A stretch of DNA of 64,000 bases from Hyaloperonospora brassicae (GCA_947650285.1 CANTFL010000617.1:62001-126000), one strand, 5' to 3'; numbered from the stretch's first letter, positions 42,826 to 52,945 are shown. The notes: generated by a model from the letters alone, not told the origin. Numbers and translations are program-made.

Positions 42826-45279
42826 ATGACGACGGGCACCGCAGTCGACGCGGACGCGCGTGTGTCTCGAGCTGTACAGTCGCGGGCTGCAGATGCGCCC
42901 GCGATGACGCGACAGGACGTTGTCGCTGGTCTGAGTGTGCTCACTGCTGCATTGGCCGAGCACGTGACGGGAGAGGAGCGTGGCACGCGGAAAGACATTG
43001 ACAAGGCAGTGACACGGGTGCTCGATTGGCTGCACCTCGAGATTGCAACGCCAGCACTGCATACTGTACCGATGTCCCAAGAAGATGAGAACGACGGGAC
43101 ATTGACGCGCATGTCCGTGCAAAAACAGCTGTCGCAGGTGCTTTGGCGCTGGCACGAGGAGCAGCCGAAGTCAATGCATCGCGCGCGTTGGATGCTGTGG
43201 TTGGAGTTGGGCTGTACTCTAGAGGTGCTACGATGCTGTGAAGTGGTGGAGATGAGGGATGAGAGCTGTGCGCTGCTAATGACAACGCCGCATCCTCCGC
43301 GCGACTTTCCAACGTCGGCGACACTGTGTGACAAGGAACAGCAAGTGGTCTTTTGTCGGGAGCTGTGGGACGCAGTGCTAGTCAGGCCACTGAACGAAGC
43401 TCCGTTCGAAGCACAGTGTGTGGCTGCGCCAATATTGGTTGATGTTTTTGCGCATTGGTGGACGGCTGCTATTCAGAGATACGAACTTGTGTTTGTCGCA
43501 AACGTCGCTATACCGCTTCGAGAGCACATCCATGATACGTTGACAAGCAATCTATTGCTGAAAGATGCGTGGCTTAGTTGTGCGAGGCGTAAGGGAAGTG
43601 CAGCTGGTACAACGACCGACGCAGGATGTTTAGCTGTTGCTGTCATGGTTCTAAGCGCGTTGACAGTAGCTCACCAAGCACCGGAGATCGTGCAATACCT
43701 GAGCTCATTGGGAGCTGACACTGTGGTTGAGCTATCGCGTCAACCGTTTCCTCATCCGCGCAGACCTGTTGCTGTTGTCGCGATGGCGCTGGGTCTCACA
43801 ATCCTCGATGATGCAAGGCGTTCCAGTGATGTGTGTGGACAATCGCAGTCAGGCGATGCAGTGATTCTGAGCCAATTCGCGCTACTGCGGCTTGTCAATC
43901 TGCCTCTAATGGCGCCTCCGTTGAAACCATACAGTGATGCAACGATATCTGAATATCAAACGAAAGTGCATGAGTGGGTAAAGGCTTTAGTATTCGAGCC
44001 ATCGTACGCTGTCCTCCACAAATGCTTGCTGCAGATGGCAGAACTGTGTATCGAGGAGGTCGTCAGCTTTTTCCAGACTTCGCGCAAAACGCATCTTGAT
44101 CTTGTAGCAGCCATGCGGTCAGTTCTCCCGACGAGTTCGTTCCGCACAAACGTGTTGCAAGAACATCTGACGTCTCGCGCTCCTGCCGTGCACGATAAGT
44201 GTTTGCTCATGCCGATAGAAGAAATCGTGAGGTTTACCCGACAGTTCTATGCAGGTGTTGCGCCGATTTTGGAAGTGTTGGCAGTGGATTATACCGTGCA
44301 GTCGTTCGTCGCCCTCTCTCGGATTGAGTTTGCTCGTGAGATGTGTGCATTTTCATGCGCCAACGCATCGATGCAAGTAGTGACAAAGCAGTTGGAGCAA
44401 GCATTGGAGAAGACTGCATCGCCACCAGAACAGATATTTGCGCCAGTCTTGCGCTCCATAGCAATGCATGCGGCGACTACGAACGCCAACATTTTACCTG
44501 AAACTGACGTCGTGAGTGCATGCCAGGCACTAGCTGTGGGGCGTGTCGTGCAACGCGGGCTGCGTATCTTGCTTTTCCAGTGTGCGTCACTGATCGACGA
44601 TGTGCTTTCTGTAGTCTTCTCAGTACTGTACAACGTTTTTGAACCGGCGGATACGTTTGGCCACGGTTTCATCGGCATGTGCTTGTCACATCTAGCGCAG
44701 TTTATTCCGCGTGCCATGGTATTGCCGCATTACCTGCAAGTCACACTTGCTTCATACCCAGCCAACGCTTCCTCTCAAGCGCTGACCAAGGCATGTGGAG
44801 TGGTATTCGGGTCACTGTTTTATTCCGACACTCTTGCGGTGCCAGCCACGTCTGATGCGAATCGAGCTGCAGAATCGACTCGTCATATGGTGGTCTGGGC
44901 GATTCGGAAATGTTGTGAGCGCAGCACTGAGCTACTGGCTGAAGAAGAAGCGATGGCTGTCACGGAGGATTCTGCCAAGAAGGCGGTTGCTTCGAGCGAG
45001 ACGGGTGGAATGTACCTTGCTGGCTTGGTGTTTGATCTCATGAAGATAGCACCGGTCGACAGGTTGGTCGACATCTCAATGGAAGCTGAGCGACTCCTTG
45101 CTCACTGGAAGACCAGTCCACGCGTACTGCGCAAGTTGAAGAGTGCACTGTTTGCGCGAGTCTCAGTAAACTGTGAAGCCAAAACGCGTGCGTGGGTCGC
45201 AGCTTGGTATATCGAAGTCGACAGGTTGTACCCAGTCGAGACAGCGCTTGCGACGCGCATGACGTTGTCTCGGCTGTGA
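42826..45279 (+). CDS. Large alpha-helical protein of unknown function (817 aa)
   Basis: An intronless frame from ATG 42826 to TGA 45279. The composition is rich in Ala, Leu and Val with regularly spaced amphipathic helices throughout, like HEAT/ARM-type solenoids, but I cannot place it in a named family. There is no signal peptide or clear membrane segment. The C-terminal third (after residue 600) is the most helical and ends with W-V-A-A-W-Y-I-E-V-D. An acidic-alanine linker sits at about 704-730. It shares a 62-bp promoter region with the LDAH-type hydrolase and is convergent with the 3-hydroxyacyl-CoA dehydrogenase gene, 116 bp between stop codons. Length, codon use and intact frame support a real gene. 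Confidence 0.8.
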   Translation: MTTGTAVDADARVSRAVQSRAADAPAMTRQDVVAGLSVLTAALAEHVTGEERGTRKDIDKAVTRVLDWLHLEIATPALHTVPMSQEDENDGTLTRMSVQKQLSQVLWRWHEEQPKSMHRARWMLWLELGCTLEVLRCCEVVEMRDESCALLMTTPHPPRDFPTSATLCDKEQQVVFCRELWDAVLVRPLNEAPFEAQCVAAPILVDVFAHWWTAAIQRYELVFVANVAIPLREHIHDTLTSNLLLKDAWLSCARRKGSAAGTTTDAGCLAVAVMVLSALTVAHQAPEIVQYLSSLGADTVVELSRQPFPHPRRPVAVVAMALGLTILDDARRSSDVCGQSQSGDAVILSQFALLRLVNLPLMAPPLKPYSDATISEYQTKVHEWVKALVFEPSYAVLHKCLLQMAELCIEEVVSFFQTSRKTHLDLVAAMRSVLPTSSFRTNVLQEHLTSRAPAVHDKCLLMPIEEIVRFTRQFYAGVAPILEVLAVDYTVQSFVALSRIEFAREMCAFSCANASMQVVTKQLEQALEKTASPPEQIFAPVLRSIAMHAATTNANILPETDVVSACQALAVGRVVQRGLRILLFQCASLIDDVLSVVFSVLYNVFEPADTFGHGFIGMCLSHLAQFIPRAMVLPHYLQVTLASYPANASSQALTKACGVVFGSLFYSDTLAVPATSDANRAAESTRHMVVWAIRKCCERSTELLAEEEAMAVTEDSAKKAVASSETGGMYLAGLVFDLMKIAPVDRLVDISMEAERLLAHWKTSPRVLRKLKSALFARVSVNCEAKTRAWVAAWYIEVDRLYPVETALATRMTLSRL

Positions 45280-45395
45280 GTAAAGCAGAAGAGCAGTCAA
45301 TGCAGATCGAGGGGGCTGGCAAAACGTGGCCTCATGTATTATGTGGATGTGGATATGTGCCCATTGCTCCAGCGCTGACTCACGGCCCTAGCAGC

Positions 45396-46370
45396 TTACA
45401 GACGTTTGTCGCCGTCCCACTTGTAGAACCCTTGTCCAGTTTTGCGGCCTAGCTTGCCTTCTGCCACCATTTTGCGGACAATCTGCGGCACAAAGAACGC
45501 CTGCTCGTTCGGACAATCGCGCACCCATCCCTCGAGGATAAAGAGCGTCGTGTCCAAGCCGACATAGTCTGCTAGCGTGATGGGTCCCATCGGATGGCCT
45601 GCACCGAGCTGCATGCTGACATCAATGTCCTCCTTCGTGGCATCTCCTCGTTCATACATGGCAATGGCCTGGGCCAAATACGGCACGAGCAGTCGGTTGA
45701 CAATGAACCCCGGCGTGTCCTTGCAGCTCACGGGGTGCTTGCCAATGTCGAGCACCCACTGCTTGCACGCATCAAAGACTTTGGGATCCGTCACGTCCGT
45801 CCGCACGACCTCGACGAGCTTCATCAGTTGCACGGGGTTGAAGAAATGCAGCCCCACAACTTGTGCGGCGCGACCCGAAGACCCGGCAAAGTCCGAGATC
45901 GCGAGCGACGACGTATTGGACGCCAGAATGGCCGACGGCTTGGCCACGGTGCCCAACGTGGCGTAAAACTGCTTCTTGACGTCCACGTTCTCCACAATCG
46001 CTTCAATCACGAGGTCACAGTCTGCAAGAGCGTTGACGTCGGTCGTCGGCGTGACGCGAGCCAGGGCCGCTGCCGCCCGTTCGTCTGCTTCTTGGGACGT
46101 GATCCGTCCCTTCTTCACGTCGCGACTGTGCAGCTTCCTCAGCGACTCTTCGATGCGCTTCATGCCGCTGTCTAAGCCCTTGGGATCGGCATCCAGAGCC
46201 ACGACTTCGAACCCCGCAGAGGCAGCTGTCTGGGCGATGCCGTGGCCCATGAGGCCGAGGCCGACCATGCCGACCTTGTGGATCTGCAGATCGCTGGCAG
46301 AGGTGGAGAGGGCGCGCGCCACGAGGAACGGCGTTGAGCGACGCAGCGAGCGGAGCACGGGACGCAACAT
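45396..46370 (-). CDS. HADH: 3-hydroxyacyl-CoA dehydrogenase, mitochondrial
   Basis: A 324-residue enzyme oxidising L-3-hydroxyacyl-CoA to 3-ketoacyl-CoA with NAD+, the third step of fatty-acid beta-oxidation. The N-terminus (about 25 residues, Arg/Ser/Leu-rich without acidic residues) is a typical mitochondrial presequence. The Rossmann motif G-L-G-L-M-G is at residues 37-42, and the catalytic His of H-F-F-N-P is at 175 with its partner Glu at 187, the usual 12-residue spacing. The C-terminal dimerisation domain shows D-T-P-G-F-I-V-N-R-L and G-A-G-H-P-M-G-P. The frame is open 84 codons further upstream without a better start; the Met at 46370 gives the targeting signal. No intron. Length matches the family (about 314). 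Confidence 0.95.
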   Translation of the reverse strand: MLRPVLRSLRRSTPFLVARALSTSASDLQIHKVGMVGLGLMGHGIAQTAASAGFEVVALDADPKGLDSGMKRIEESLRKLHSRDVKKGRITSQEADERAAAALARVTPTTDVNALADCDLVIEAIVENVDVKKQFYATLGTVAKPSAILASNTSSLAISDFAGSSGRAAQVVGLHFFNPVQLMKLVEVVRTDVTDPKVFDACKQWVLDIGKHPVSCKDTPGFIVNRLLVPYLAQAIAMYERGDATKEDIDVSMQLGAGHPMGPITLADYVGLDTTLFILEGWVRDCPNEQAFFVPQIVRKMVAEGKLGRKTGQGFYKWDGDKRL

Positions 46371-46668
46371 GGACGAGAAGCGGGCGGGCGGGCGGGTGGA
46401 GGGATGAAAGTGGATGGGTACACTTGTGGATCGGACGGCGGTCGATGTGGTTGTTTTGGGATTGAGGGACGAGAGCAGAGCGGGGACGCGGGGGTGGGGA
46501 GAACGAATCTGAAAGGGGGTGACGTCGACGGCGTCGATCGAGCGCTTTGGATCACGAAACCCGACGTGGGACCAAAAGTCGATGAGGGAAGAGGAAGTAG
46601 TACTATTGCTGCGAAATATCATTGCTGCGAAGTATCATTAAGCTATCCTTGTCCCGTGCTTGTGACTA

Positions 46669-46742
46669 CAATTGTCCTACAATTGTTCTACAATTGTGCT
46701 ATCGTTGTCCTACAATTGTCCTACAATTGTCCTACAATTGCC
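46669..46742. repeat. 11-bp tandem repeat (CCTACAATTGT), about 7 copies
   Basis: The units CCTACAATTGT and TCTACAATTGT repeat between 46669 and 46742, with one interrupted copy near 46696. Each unit contains the palindrome CAATTG. Confidence 0.9.
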
Positions 46743-47206
46743 CAGTTATTGTACTCTTAGTGTGCGGACCGGCGAACGTCGCTTGAAGCAGAGGTCCACC
46801 CGCACACGTCGGAACCCATTGGTCAATGGCGTGCATATCATTCATACATCAGATGGTCGATACAATGGAACAAGATCCTTAGGAACAACCTGTGCAAGCA
46901 ACACCGTCACTACTACCACCTCGACGGAATCATGGGTAGAAGAAGGCTGTCGATTGTGCACACGAAGTCGAAACCTGTCCAAGCTGGCGGTCGATCCACC
47001 ATCACCAAGCAAGAACGCCGCGCTGTCAGCTCACGTAAAGTAAGGTATCACACACTCGTCCACTTCGGTCCGTCATGTCGATCGCGTCGATGTCCAGGCA
47101 CACCCACTGCCTCCAGTTCCCTTACACCATCTAATCCCGCCGCCCCTGCCGCGTATGTATCACTACGTCACTATTGGCCAACACCCTCAGCACCCCTTCC
47201 CCTTCC

Positions 47207-47228
47207 CCCCCCCCCCAAAAAAAAAAAC
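47207..47228 (+). repeat. Poly-C/poly-A homopolymer tract
   Basis: A run of about 12 C followed by about 11 A, upstream of the transporter gene. It is prone to slippage and sequencing error. Confidence 0.85.
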
Positions 47229-47369
47229 GAACGTGTCGTCCGTCCTGCACGGCACCGGCCTTTCTGCGCCGGATTAGAATGAATCAGGGTATCGTGTTTC
47301 GCAGGGACCACGCGCGACGCGCTTCGGGCCCCCACCAAGAGCTCCTCAGATCTCTCGTCGCGCGTCGTC

Positions 47370-48809
47370 ATGGCCACGAACGAGCACTCGCACCTGCTGC
47401 TGACGCGCAGCTTCACAAGCACATACGACAGCGGCCATGCGAGCGTCAAGCCGTACGGACCGGCCGTGACGCTCGCCATGGCGCTCAACTACGTGATCGG
47501 CACGGGCTGCTTTGGCCTGCCGTACGCCTTCATGGAAGCAGGGATCGGCCTGTCCCTAGCGCTCATGCTCCTGGGCGTCTTGGGCTCGTGCATCACGATG
47601 AACTACACGCTCGAGTCGCTCGCACGGGCCGAAGGCGTCTGCGCTGCCACGGGCGGCGGCGTCCCCCGCCACCAGATCACGTACCGCAAGTTCGAGTTCG
47701 CGACCATTGCCGAGATGTTTGTGGGCCGGCTGGGCAAAGTCGCCGTGCAGCTCGTCATGGGCCTCTACTGCGTCGGTTCGCTCTGGTCGTACGCGTCCGT
47801 GTTCTCGTCGTCCACGGCCTCGATCTTCTTCATGTACGTCGTGGGCGACGCGTGCGACGTGTACGGCGCGTCGCCGTCTTCAGGCTGTCTCGATGGCTAC
47901 TACGTCTTCATGGCCATCTTCTCTGTGATCGTGCTGTCCATGGTGCTCATGGACATTAGCGATCAAGCGCTCGTGCAGAAGTTCCTCTCCGTGTATCGCA
48001 TCGTCGCCTTTGCGCTCATGTTGCTGACCATGACGGTCAAAGCCGTGAGTGACGGCGCGGACGTGCTAGCGGCGCGGTACGCGGCCATTGGACTCGTGAA
48101 CTGGAAGGACTTTGGCAAGGGCTTTGGCCCTACATTGCTGGCGCTGAATTGCCAGTACAACATGCCGGACGCGCTGCAGCCGCTGAACCCCAAGTCCAAA
48201 GCGCGCTTCGTGGCGTTTGCTGCGCTGCTCATTGCTGGCTCGTGCTACCTACTCGTGGGTCTTCTCGGCGCCCTGTCGTTCGACGAGATCAATCCACTGG
48301 CGACGCTTATGTGGAGCTCGTACTCAGGCTGCGGCAATGGATGGGAAGACTGCGGGTACACGAACCCGATCGGTGTCATTGTGCAACTGGTCATTCTGCT
48401 CTTCCCTGTGGTCAACGTAGTGTCGGCGTACCCGATGGTGGGCGTCACGGTCGGCGACAACATGCTCATGTCGTTTCCGTCGCACCTCACCGCTCGGCTC
48501 GGCGAGGGCTTCACCCGAAGTTTGTGCCGACTATCAGTGGCAGCGCCGCCGATTCTGTTTGCCGTGGCGTTCAAGCGCCTCGACTTCATCTTTGCCGTCG
48601 CTGGACTGTTTGGCTTCTTGCTCGGCTGGACGATCCCGTGCTGGTTCCAAGTGATCGGGAGCCGATACTGCCAGGGCGTGTGGGGGTTTTCCGGGGCGGC
48701 CATAACTGAGTTCACTGAGCCCGTTGTGAGCTCTGTCTCTTTTGCCAGAGGCTTCTTGGGCCTCACGTTTGTGATCACAGCCGTCGCGATTTCCACGATC
48801 GTCACGTGA
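47370..48809 (+). CDS. Amino-acid transporter, AAAP (SLC38-like) family
   Basis: A 479-residue intronless membrane protein. After a short polar N-terminus the first helix contains N-Y-V-I-G-T-G-C-F-G-L-P-Y-A-F, the classical motif of the amino acid/auxin permease family. About eleven hydrophobic segments follow, and a cysteine-containing extracellular loop lies near residues 325-345. Members carry amino acids across plasma or lysosomal membranes with H+ or Na+. Which amino acid and which membrane cannot be read here. The start is the first ATG in frame. Upstream 47282-47369 would be the 5' UTR. G+C-rich codon use matches the neighbouring host genes. Confidence 0.88.
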   Translation: MATNEHSHLLLTRSFTSTYDSGHASVKPYGPAVTLAMALNYVIGTGCFGLPYAFMEAGIGLSLALMLLGVLGSCITMNYTLESLARAEGVCAATGGGVPRHQITYRKFEFATIAEMFVGRLGKVAVQLVMGLYCVGSLWSYASVFSSSTASIFFMYVVGDACDVYGASPSSGCLDGYYVFMAIFSVIVLSMVLMDISDQALVQKFLSVYRIVAFALMLLTMTVKAVSDGADVLAARYAAIGLVNWKDFGKGFGPTLLALNCQYNMPDALQPLNPKSKARFVAFAALLIAGSCYLLVGLLGALSFDEINPLATLMWSSYSGCGNGWEDCGYTNPIGVIVQLVILLFPVVNVVSAYPMVGVTVGDNMLMSFPSHLTARLGEGFTRSLCRLSVAAPPILFAVAFKRLDFIFAVAGLFGFLLGWTIPCWFQVIGSRYCQGVWGFSGAAITEFTEPVVSSVSFARGFLGLTFVITAVAISTIVT

Positions 48810-49495
48810 GTCGCGTGGAGTGGTCTTGTGGGGAGCAAACCCACATCCTGTCTGTCAACTGTCTTTTCGTGTGACGCCTTCAAAGAAAGTTGTTTGCCAA
48901 TCTGCATTTGTTGAGGGAGAAAGGTGTTGGACTGACACAGTGCGAAGACCGCGTGCGAAGATGTCGTTCGCTGCTGAACTACAGTCATGTAGTTGGGATT
49001 ATCGTGTTAAACTATGGACTGGGCGTTGGTAGCGGAGATTGACCAACTACAGGGCTGCAGATTGGAAGTAAAGAATGTCCGAGTAAACGGAGTCATATCG
49101 CCTTCGTGTGCTGGTCATGTGCCAACTGAGAGTATGTATGGTACGTGTCGTCAACTTCGTGCGTAGAGCTCATTAGAATGTGTTTAACATTACTTCGTGT
49201 GTACTAAGCCATCAACTTAACCATTCGATACAGCATAGTTGCTATCGTGCAGGCAGCAGAGGCGGTCTTGACTGCGTGATTCGAAGAATTGAATACCCTC
49301 AGAATCAATCGGATTGCTGTCGCTATGACCAGACGTTGCGCTCATAACTATACGTATCCGACGTTTGTAACACGAACAGGATACAGCGCACCACGTCAAC
49401 CTTATCCGCGTAAACACGTCAGAGACAGGTTACGAGCCATCGCTTACCCTTCACACGTGCGCACGAGTGCACTCATTAGTTGAGACAAAGCTGTC
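48810..49495. other. Intergenic between transporter and MED21
   Basis: No gene or repeat seen. ACTCATTAGT at 49471-49480, 16 bp before the MED21 ATG, has the TCATT core of the oomycete initiator element. Confidence 0.4.
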
Positions 49496-50244
49496 ATGGA
49501 TGCGAACGGCGTCAAAGACGAGCAGCCGACGACGCAGCTCAGCGAAGAAGGCCACGGCGACATGACGGACGCAGACGGTGTCGAGACAGGTGTCGTGACG
49601 CTGGATAAGGTGTCGTTGCTGCAGGAGAGCGTGGACAAGATGGCGCTCAGTATGTTCAACGCGCTGCGACTGCTGCCCGCCACGACTGGGGACGATACGA
49701 AGACTCAGGTAGCACAAACGCAGTAGCGCATCCGTGTATTTGTCGGTTTGTTTGCATGTACCCCTAGTGACGCTATTGGTGACGTGGTCCAATGGACTTA
49801 TTGCTGTGGGTGCTCTGTCGCAGATCGTGACGCTGGCCAACGACGTGCTGAAGATGGTGCAGGAGACGGACGCGCTCATTGACGACCTCCCGGGACTTGA
49901 CAAGACCGAAGTGTATGCTTCTCGCTGCGAAGTGAGAGAGAGGCTGAAGGTGTACTCAATGTGATGTGCGTCTCTCTGCTGCTGGTGGGTGGTATTGGCG
50001 CAATAGGGAGCAAATGGAGACGATGCGTCGACTGCAGATCCAGAGCGAAGAAGAGGCCCAGACGCTTCGTCAAGTCGCCGAGGAAGCAGGTGGATGGTGG
50101 ATGGCTGGACACTGTTTTGTGTCACGAATGCAGCTCGAGGACTCGTACTGACGCTCGTGCTGCTATTCGATGGTCATAGAGCGGTGGATGGACCGGGCGC
50201 GGGATTCGCTGCGTGTTATTTCAGAGACGCGTCTGCGTCGCTGA
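49496..50244 (+). CDS. MED21: Mediator complex subunit 21 (four exons, 149 aa)
   Basis: A small helical subunit of the Mediator middle module that bridges activators and RNA polymerase II in the nucleus. I infer exons 49496-49708, 49824-49912, 50007-50089 and 50180-50244; all introns are GT-AG and phases join cleanly. The product shows L-L-Q-E-S-V-D-K-M-A-L-S-M-F-N-A-L (helix 1), E-T-D-A-L-I-D-D-L-P-G-L (the family signature I-D-x-L-P) and a C-terminal coiled coil (E-E-A-Q-T-L-R-Q-V-A-E-E-A-E-R-W). Length agrees with family members (about 140). The N-terminal 35 residues are acidic and poorly conserved. The second intron uses GTATGC; the alternative donor two bases upstream would break the frame. 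Confidence 0.85.
49709..49823 (+). other. MED21 intron 1
   Basis: 115 nt, GT-AG, phase 0, acceptor CTGTCGCAG. Inferred from frame continuity and protein similarity. Confidence 0.75.
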
Positions 50245-50465
50245 GGACAGGATACAGTCGTATGCTGCATTTGTTGTCGCTGTCTCAACACGTCGATCGC
50301 GTGTGTGTGCGGTGGTATGATCGTCGAGTGGCGGTATTCCCCGTGCGCATTCCAGACCGACCGTAACATCCTTCCACTAGTAATACGTCATTCCAGTCTC
50401 CCTACCTCCTTTTGTCACAAAACGCCCTTTGCTCGCGAGAGACGCCACTCGCGCAACAGCTCCTT

Positions 50466-51612
50466 ATGACATATACGTACGGCGGTCGCGTGTTGGCAGG
50501 TGAAGACAGCGAAGAGGACGAAGACGATGAAACCGGTGCGCCGCTCGTTCATACTGTCTCTCTGTGTATGTGTCGACGACCACGTCAATGGCTGTGCTAA
50601 CGCCCGATCGTCTCTCGCTTAGCAATGAGTTTGCAGTTCCATAGCAGCAGTGGCTTTGGCTCGCGCACGTCCCCAGCAGCGCCGCGTTTCGCAGTCCCAA
50701 TGGCAATTGCTCGACCGCCAACCGGTGCAGACAGAGCAGTTGACGGAGAAGAAGAGGAAGAAGAGGAAGAGGAAGAGGAGGAAGAGGAAGAAGAACGTGA
50801 CAGTGGGGGGCTGAAGCACGAGGTGAAGACACAGTTAAAGGACGAGAAGCAGCTGGAGGAGGTGAACGACGACGACGACGACGACGACGACGGCAACGAG
50901 CGGGTTACAGTTGAGGTCAGTGTGCGGCAGGAACCGGCGGAAGTCGCTCATGTGCGGACAAAGGCGGAGGACTGCAAAGACAAACGGGGGGAGGACGAAG
51001 AGCTGTGGCAGCTGCACGAGTCGACGAACGGCGTTGACGTCATGAGCAGCGCGTTCGTGGACCTCGTGCAGCCCTCGATGGACAGTACGATGCATCGGAT
51101 CGCCGAGTTGCAGGAGAGTCAGCAGGTGCAAACTCTACACGGACAGACACTGTGCGCCGCAAGGAGTGCAACGGACTGACTGCCTGCGGTGGGGCTCTGT
51201 GCTGTTGTGGGCGGCAGCGACTGCTCCAAATGTTGACAGGTTTGAACACTGACGTCGAGCCGAACGAGCGCCTGTCAACTGCAGCTGCAGTGCTGGACAA
51301 GTTGCCGTTTTACACGCGGAAACTGCACAGCATCACGACGGCCATGCAGGAAATCGCGACGTCGACAGCCAAAATGAAGCGCCGAGCTGAGAGCCTGCGG
51401 ATCGACGCGCAGTCCCGTACGTCACGATGTACACTGAAGGGCGTCAGCTGTTGCGAGGGGCATGTGATGTGAGGTGTATGCCGTAACGCTGCGTGGTGTG
51501 CCGTCTACGTGTGGCAGATGCCATCAGCAAAGAGAACAAGCGCGACGCGCAGTCGCAGTGGAACAAACTGTACGCTGCAAAGAGCGCTTCGGCGCCGCCT
51601 TCGCAGTCGTAA
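50466..51612 (+). CDS. Snapin-like BLOC-1/BORC subunit (four exons, about 288 aa)
   Basis: Exons inferred at 50466-50535, 50623-51125, 51218-51416 and 51518-51612, all GT-AG with continuous phase. If the upstream exon is wrong, translation can start at ATG 50625 (264 aa). The N-terminal half is low-complexity, with a run of about 16 Glu and one of about 8 Asp encoded by GAA/GAG and GAC repeats. The C-terminal half resembles Snapin: F-V-D-L-V-Q-P-S-M-D, then I-A-E-L-Q-E-S-Q-Q-R-L-L, L-P-F-Y-T-R-K-L and a last coiled coil. Snapin is a coiled-coil subunit of complexes that position lysosome-related organelles and act in vesicle traffic. Assignment is by pattern and moderate; another small coiled-coil BLOC/BORC subunit is the main alternative. 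Confidence 0.6.
50743..50893 (+). repeat. GAA/GAG and GAC coding microsatellites
   Basis: Two trinucleotide tracts (about 50746-50794 and 50868-50892) in the Snapin-like gene encode poly-Glu and poly-Asp. They are likely to vary in length among isolates. Confidence 0.85.
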
Positions 51613-52032
51613 GCTACGTACCAAGTGCCGAGCGGTGCAGCGGACACTGCGAGTGCGGCGGTCGCACTCCACTCGACGACTACTGCGCGTTTGCTACCGT
51701 TGACCCGACAAGAGCGTGCACACCTCCAGAAGCTGTTGGACACGACCAGCGCTCGCTCGCTCGCTCACTCTGTCTGTCTGTCTGTCTGTCTATCAGCTGA
51801 TACTCTCACACGTCCGCCGCGCAGCCGCAGCCACTCGAGCCACGTCACTGCTCCAGTGCAGCGCGTTGTGCCAAAGGCCACAAGTTAGTGATTGTCTTAC
51901 GTACGTAAAGCTCATTGATTCCACTCGTGCCAAGTGCGGCAGCTACCAGTCAACAGCCGCAGCCCACGCACCCCGTGAGCGCTCGCTCGCTCGCTCGCTC
52001 CTCTACCACCAGTCAACGACTCGGTCCATTGG
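51613..52032. other. Convergent intergenic region with GCTC/CTGT microsatellites
   Basis: It contains CTGT repeats at 51770-51791, preceded by GCTC repeats at 51750-51763, and further CGCTCGCT-type repeats near 51978-51999. No gene recognised between the two convergent stop codons. Confidence 0.6.
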
Positions 52033-52479
52033 TCACCAGTACTTATAGTAGACCACAGCCACCGCTGCGGCCGCCACGAGCACCGCAAACAACGGTCCGT
52101 TCTGGCCGCTAATGTCCTGCCGCCCGCTGGCCGTGACCGGCTGCCCGCCGCTCTTGCGCGCGGTGGCCGGCGCGGCCTCGTGCGCCACGTCGCCTTCGAT
52201 CTGTCCGATAGCGAACTGCTGCAGCTGCGCGCGCGCGTCGTTCGAGTGTCCAATGTCTTCGAACTCGTCGGTCGCGTCGCGTCCGGCCACGTCGACCATA
52301 ATCTCCGGTCCGCCCGGATGGTCGTCGAGGAACCGCGTGACGTCGTAGACCCGACGGATGCCGCCCTGGCGGAGGACCATCCAGCAGTCGTCGGCCGAGT
52401 TGTGCGGCGCCACGTCGTCCAGAGAGAACTCGCGCGCGGCGGCCGTCGCCTTTGGGGTCGCATTCGATGCCTCGGCCAT
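52033..52479 (-). CDS. CYB5: Cytochrome b5, tail-anchored
   Basis: A 148-residue heme protein passing electrons to membrane desaturases, hydroxylases or P450s on the ER face (or outer mitochondrial membrane). The heme-binding core runs from about residue 16 to 95 with H-P-G-G (axial His 54) and the second axial His 78 in G-H-S-N-D-A. A linker is followed by a C-terminal hydrophobic segment (residues about 128-144) ending Y-Y-K-Y-W, a tail anchor with no N-terminal signal. The ATG at 52479 gives a complete protein. Two bases upstream of it is a CAG that could act as a 3' splice site for a distal exon supplied by the inverted duplication. Single exon otherwise. Confidence 0.95.
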   Translation of the reverse strand: MAEASNATPKATAAAREFSLDDVAPHNSADDCWMVLRQGGIRRVYDVTRFLDDHPGGPEIMVDVAGRDATDEFEDIGHSNDARAQLQQFAIGQIEGDVAHEAAPATARKSGGQPVTASGRQDISGQNGPLFAVLVAAAAVAVVYYKYW

Positions 52480-52665
52480 AACTGGGGATATGTTTGGGGG
52501 TATGTGGGTATGTTTGTGTGTGGGTATGTGGGGATGTTGGTATGTGGGGATGTGGGTATGTCTGTGGAGTGGAGGGACCTTGGATTGTACGAGGACGCGA
52601 CTGGAATGAGGTGTGGTATGTGCTGTTGGTACCGGTATGTACTGGTTGATGAGAGGTCCGGTCGC

Positions 52666-52734
52666 TCACTTACAGTGCGCTAATCTGATGGACGTCAGCT
52701 CAGAGTCGGCGATGCCGCGAGCTCCGGTTGTCAT
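52666..52734 (-). pseudogene. Duplicated 5' end of the P5A-ATPase gene (22-codon orphan)
   Basis: The - strand from ATG 52734 repeats the first 15 codons of the ATPase at 57245 (one substitution, Pro to Ser), then leaves homology at 52690 and reaches TGA at 52666. It is the outer end of the left arm of the inverted duplication. A strong donor-like GTAAGT starts at 52673. It lies upstream of, and on the same strand as, cytochrome b5. Confidence 0.85.
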
Positions 52735-52784
52735 GAAAATGTAGCCAAGTGGAGCTCTAAGGCGATGGTCAATAGGGAGGACAG

Positions 52785-52945
52785 AGTGGCTATGTGGGTA
52801 TGTGGGTGGCTATGTGGCTATGTGGGTGGCTATGTGGCTATGTGGGTGGCTATGTGGCTATGTGGGTGGCTATGTGGCTATGTGGGTGGGTATGTGGGTG
52901 GATATGTGGGGGGTATGTGGGTGGCTATGTGGGTGGCTGTGTGCT
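52785..52945 (+). repeat. Minisatellite GGCTATGTGGCTATGTGGGT (20 bp), left arm
   Basis: About four regular 20-bp units flanked by variant TATGTGGG repeats. The right-arm counterpart (57079-57193) has about two units, so copy number changed after the duplication. A related TATGTGGG-type tract also lies just upstream of cytochrome b5 (52490-52562). Confidence 0.9.

Larger units (their letters stand above)
46371..47369. other. Divergent intergenic region between HADH and transporter genes
   Basis: It holds GGGC-type repeats next to the HADH start (46381-46398), the ACAATTG tandem array (46669-46742) and a C-run followed by an A-run (47207-47228). Both flanking promoters must lie here. No gene recognised. 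Confidence 0.6.

Noticed and set aside
41943..43334. 463-codon - strand ORF over the LDAH gene and its divergent neighbour
   Set aside because: It overlaps two well-supported genes in other frames and has low-complexity Arg/Ser/Ala composition.
47174..47959. 261-codon + ORF overlapping the transporter 5' half
   Set aside because: Shadow frame of GC-rich coding DNA; the transporter frame has the family motif and membrane segments.
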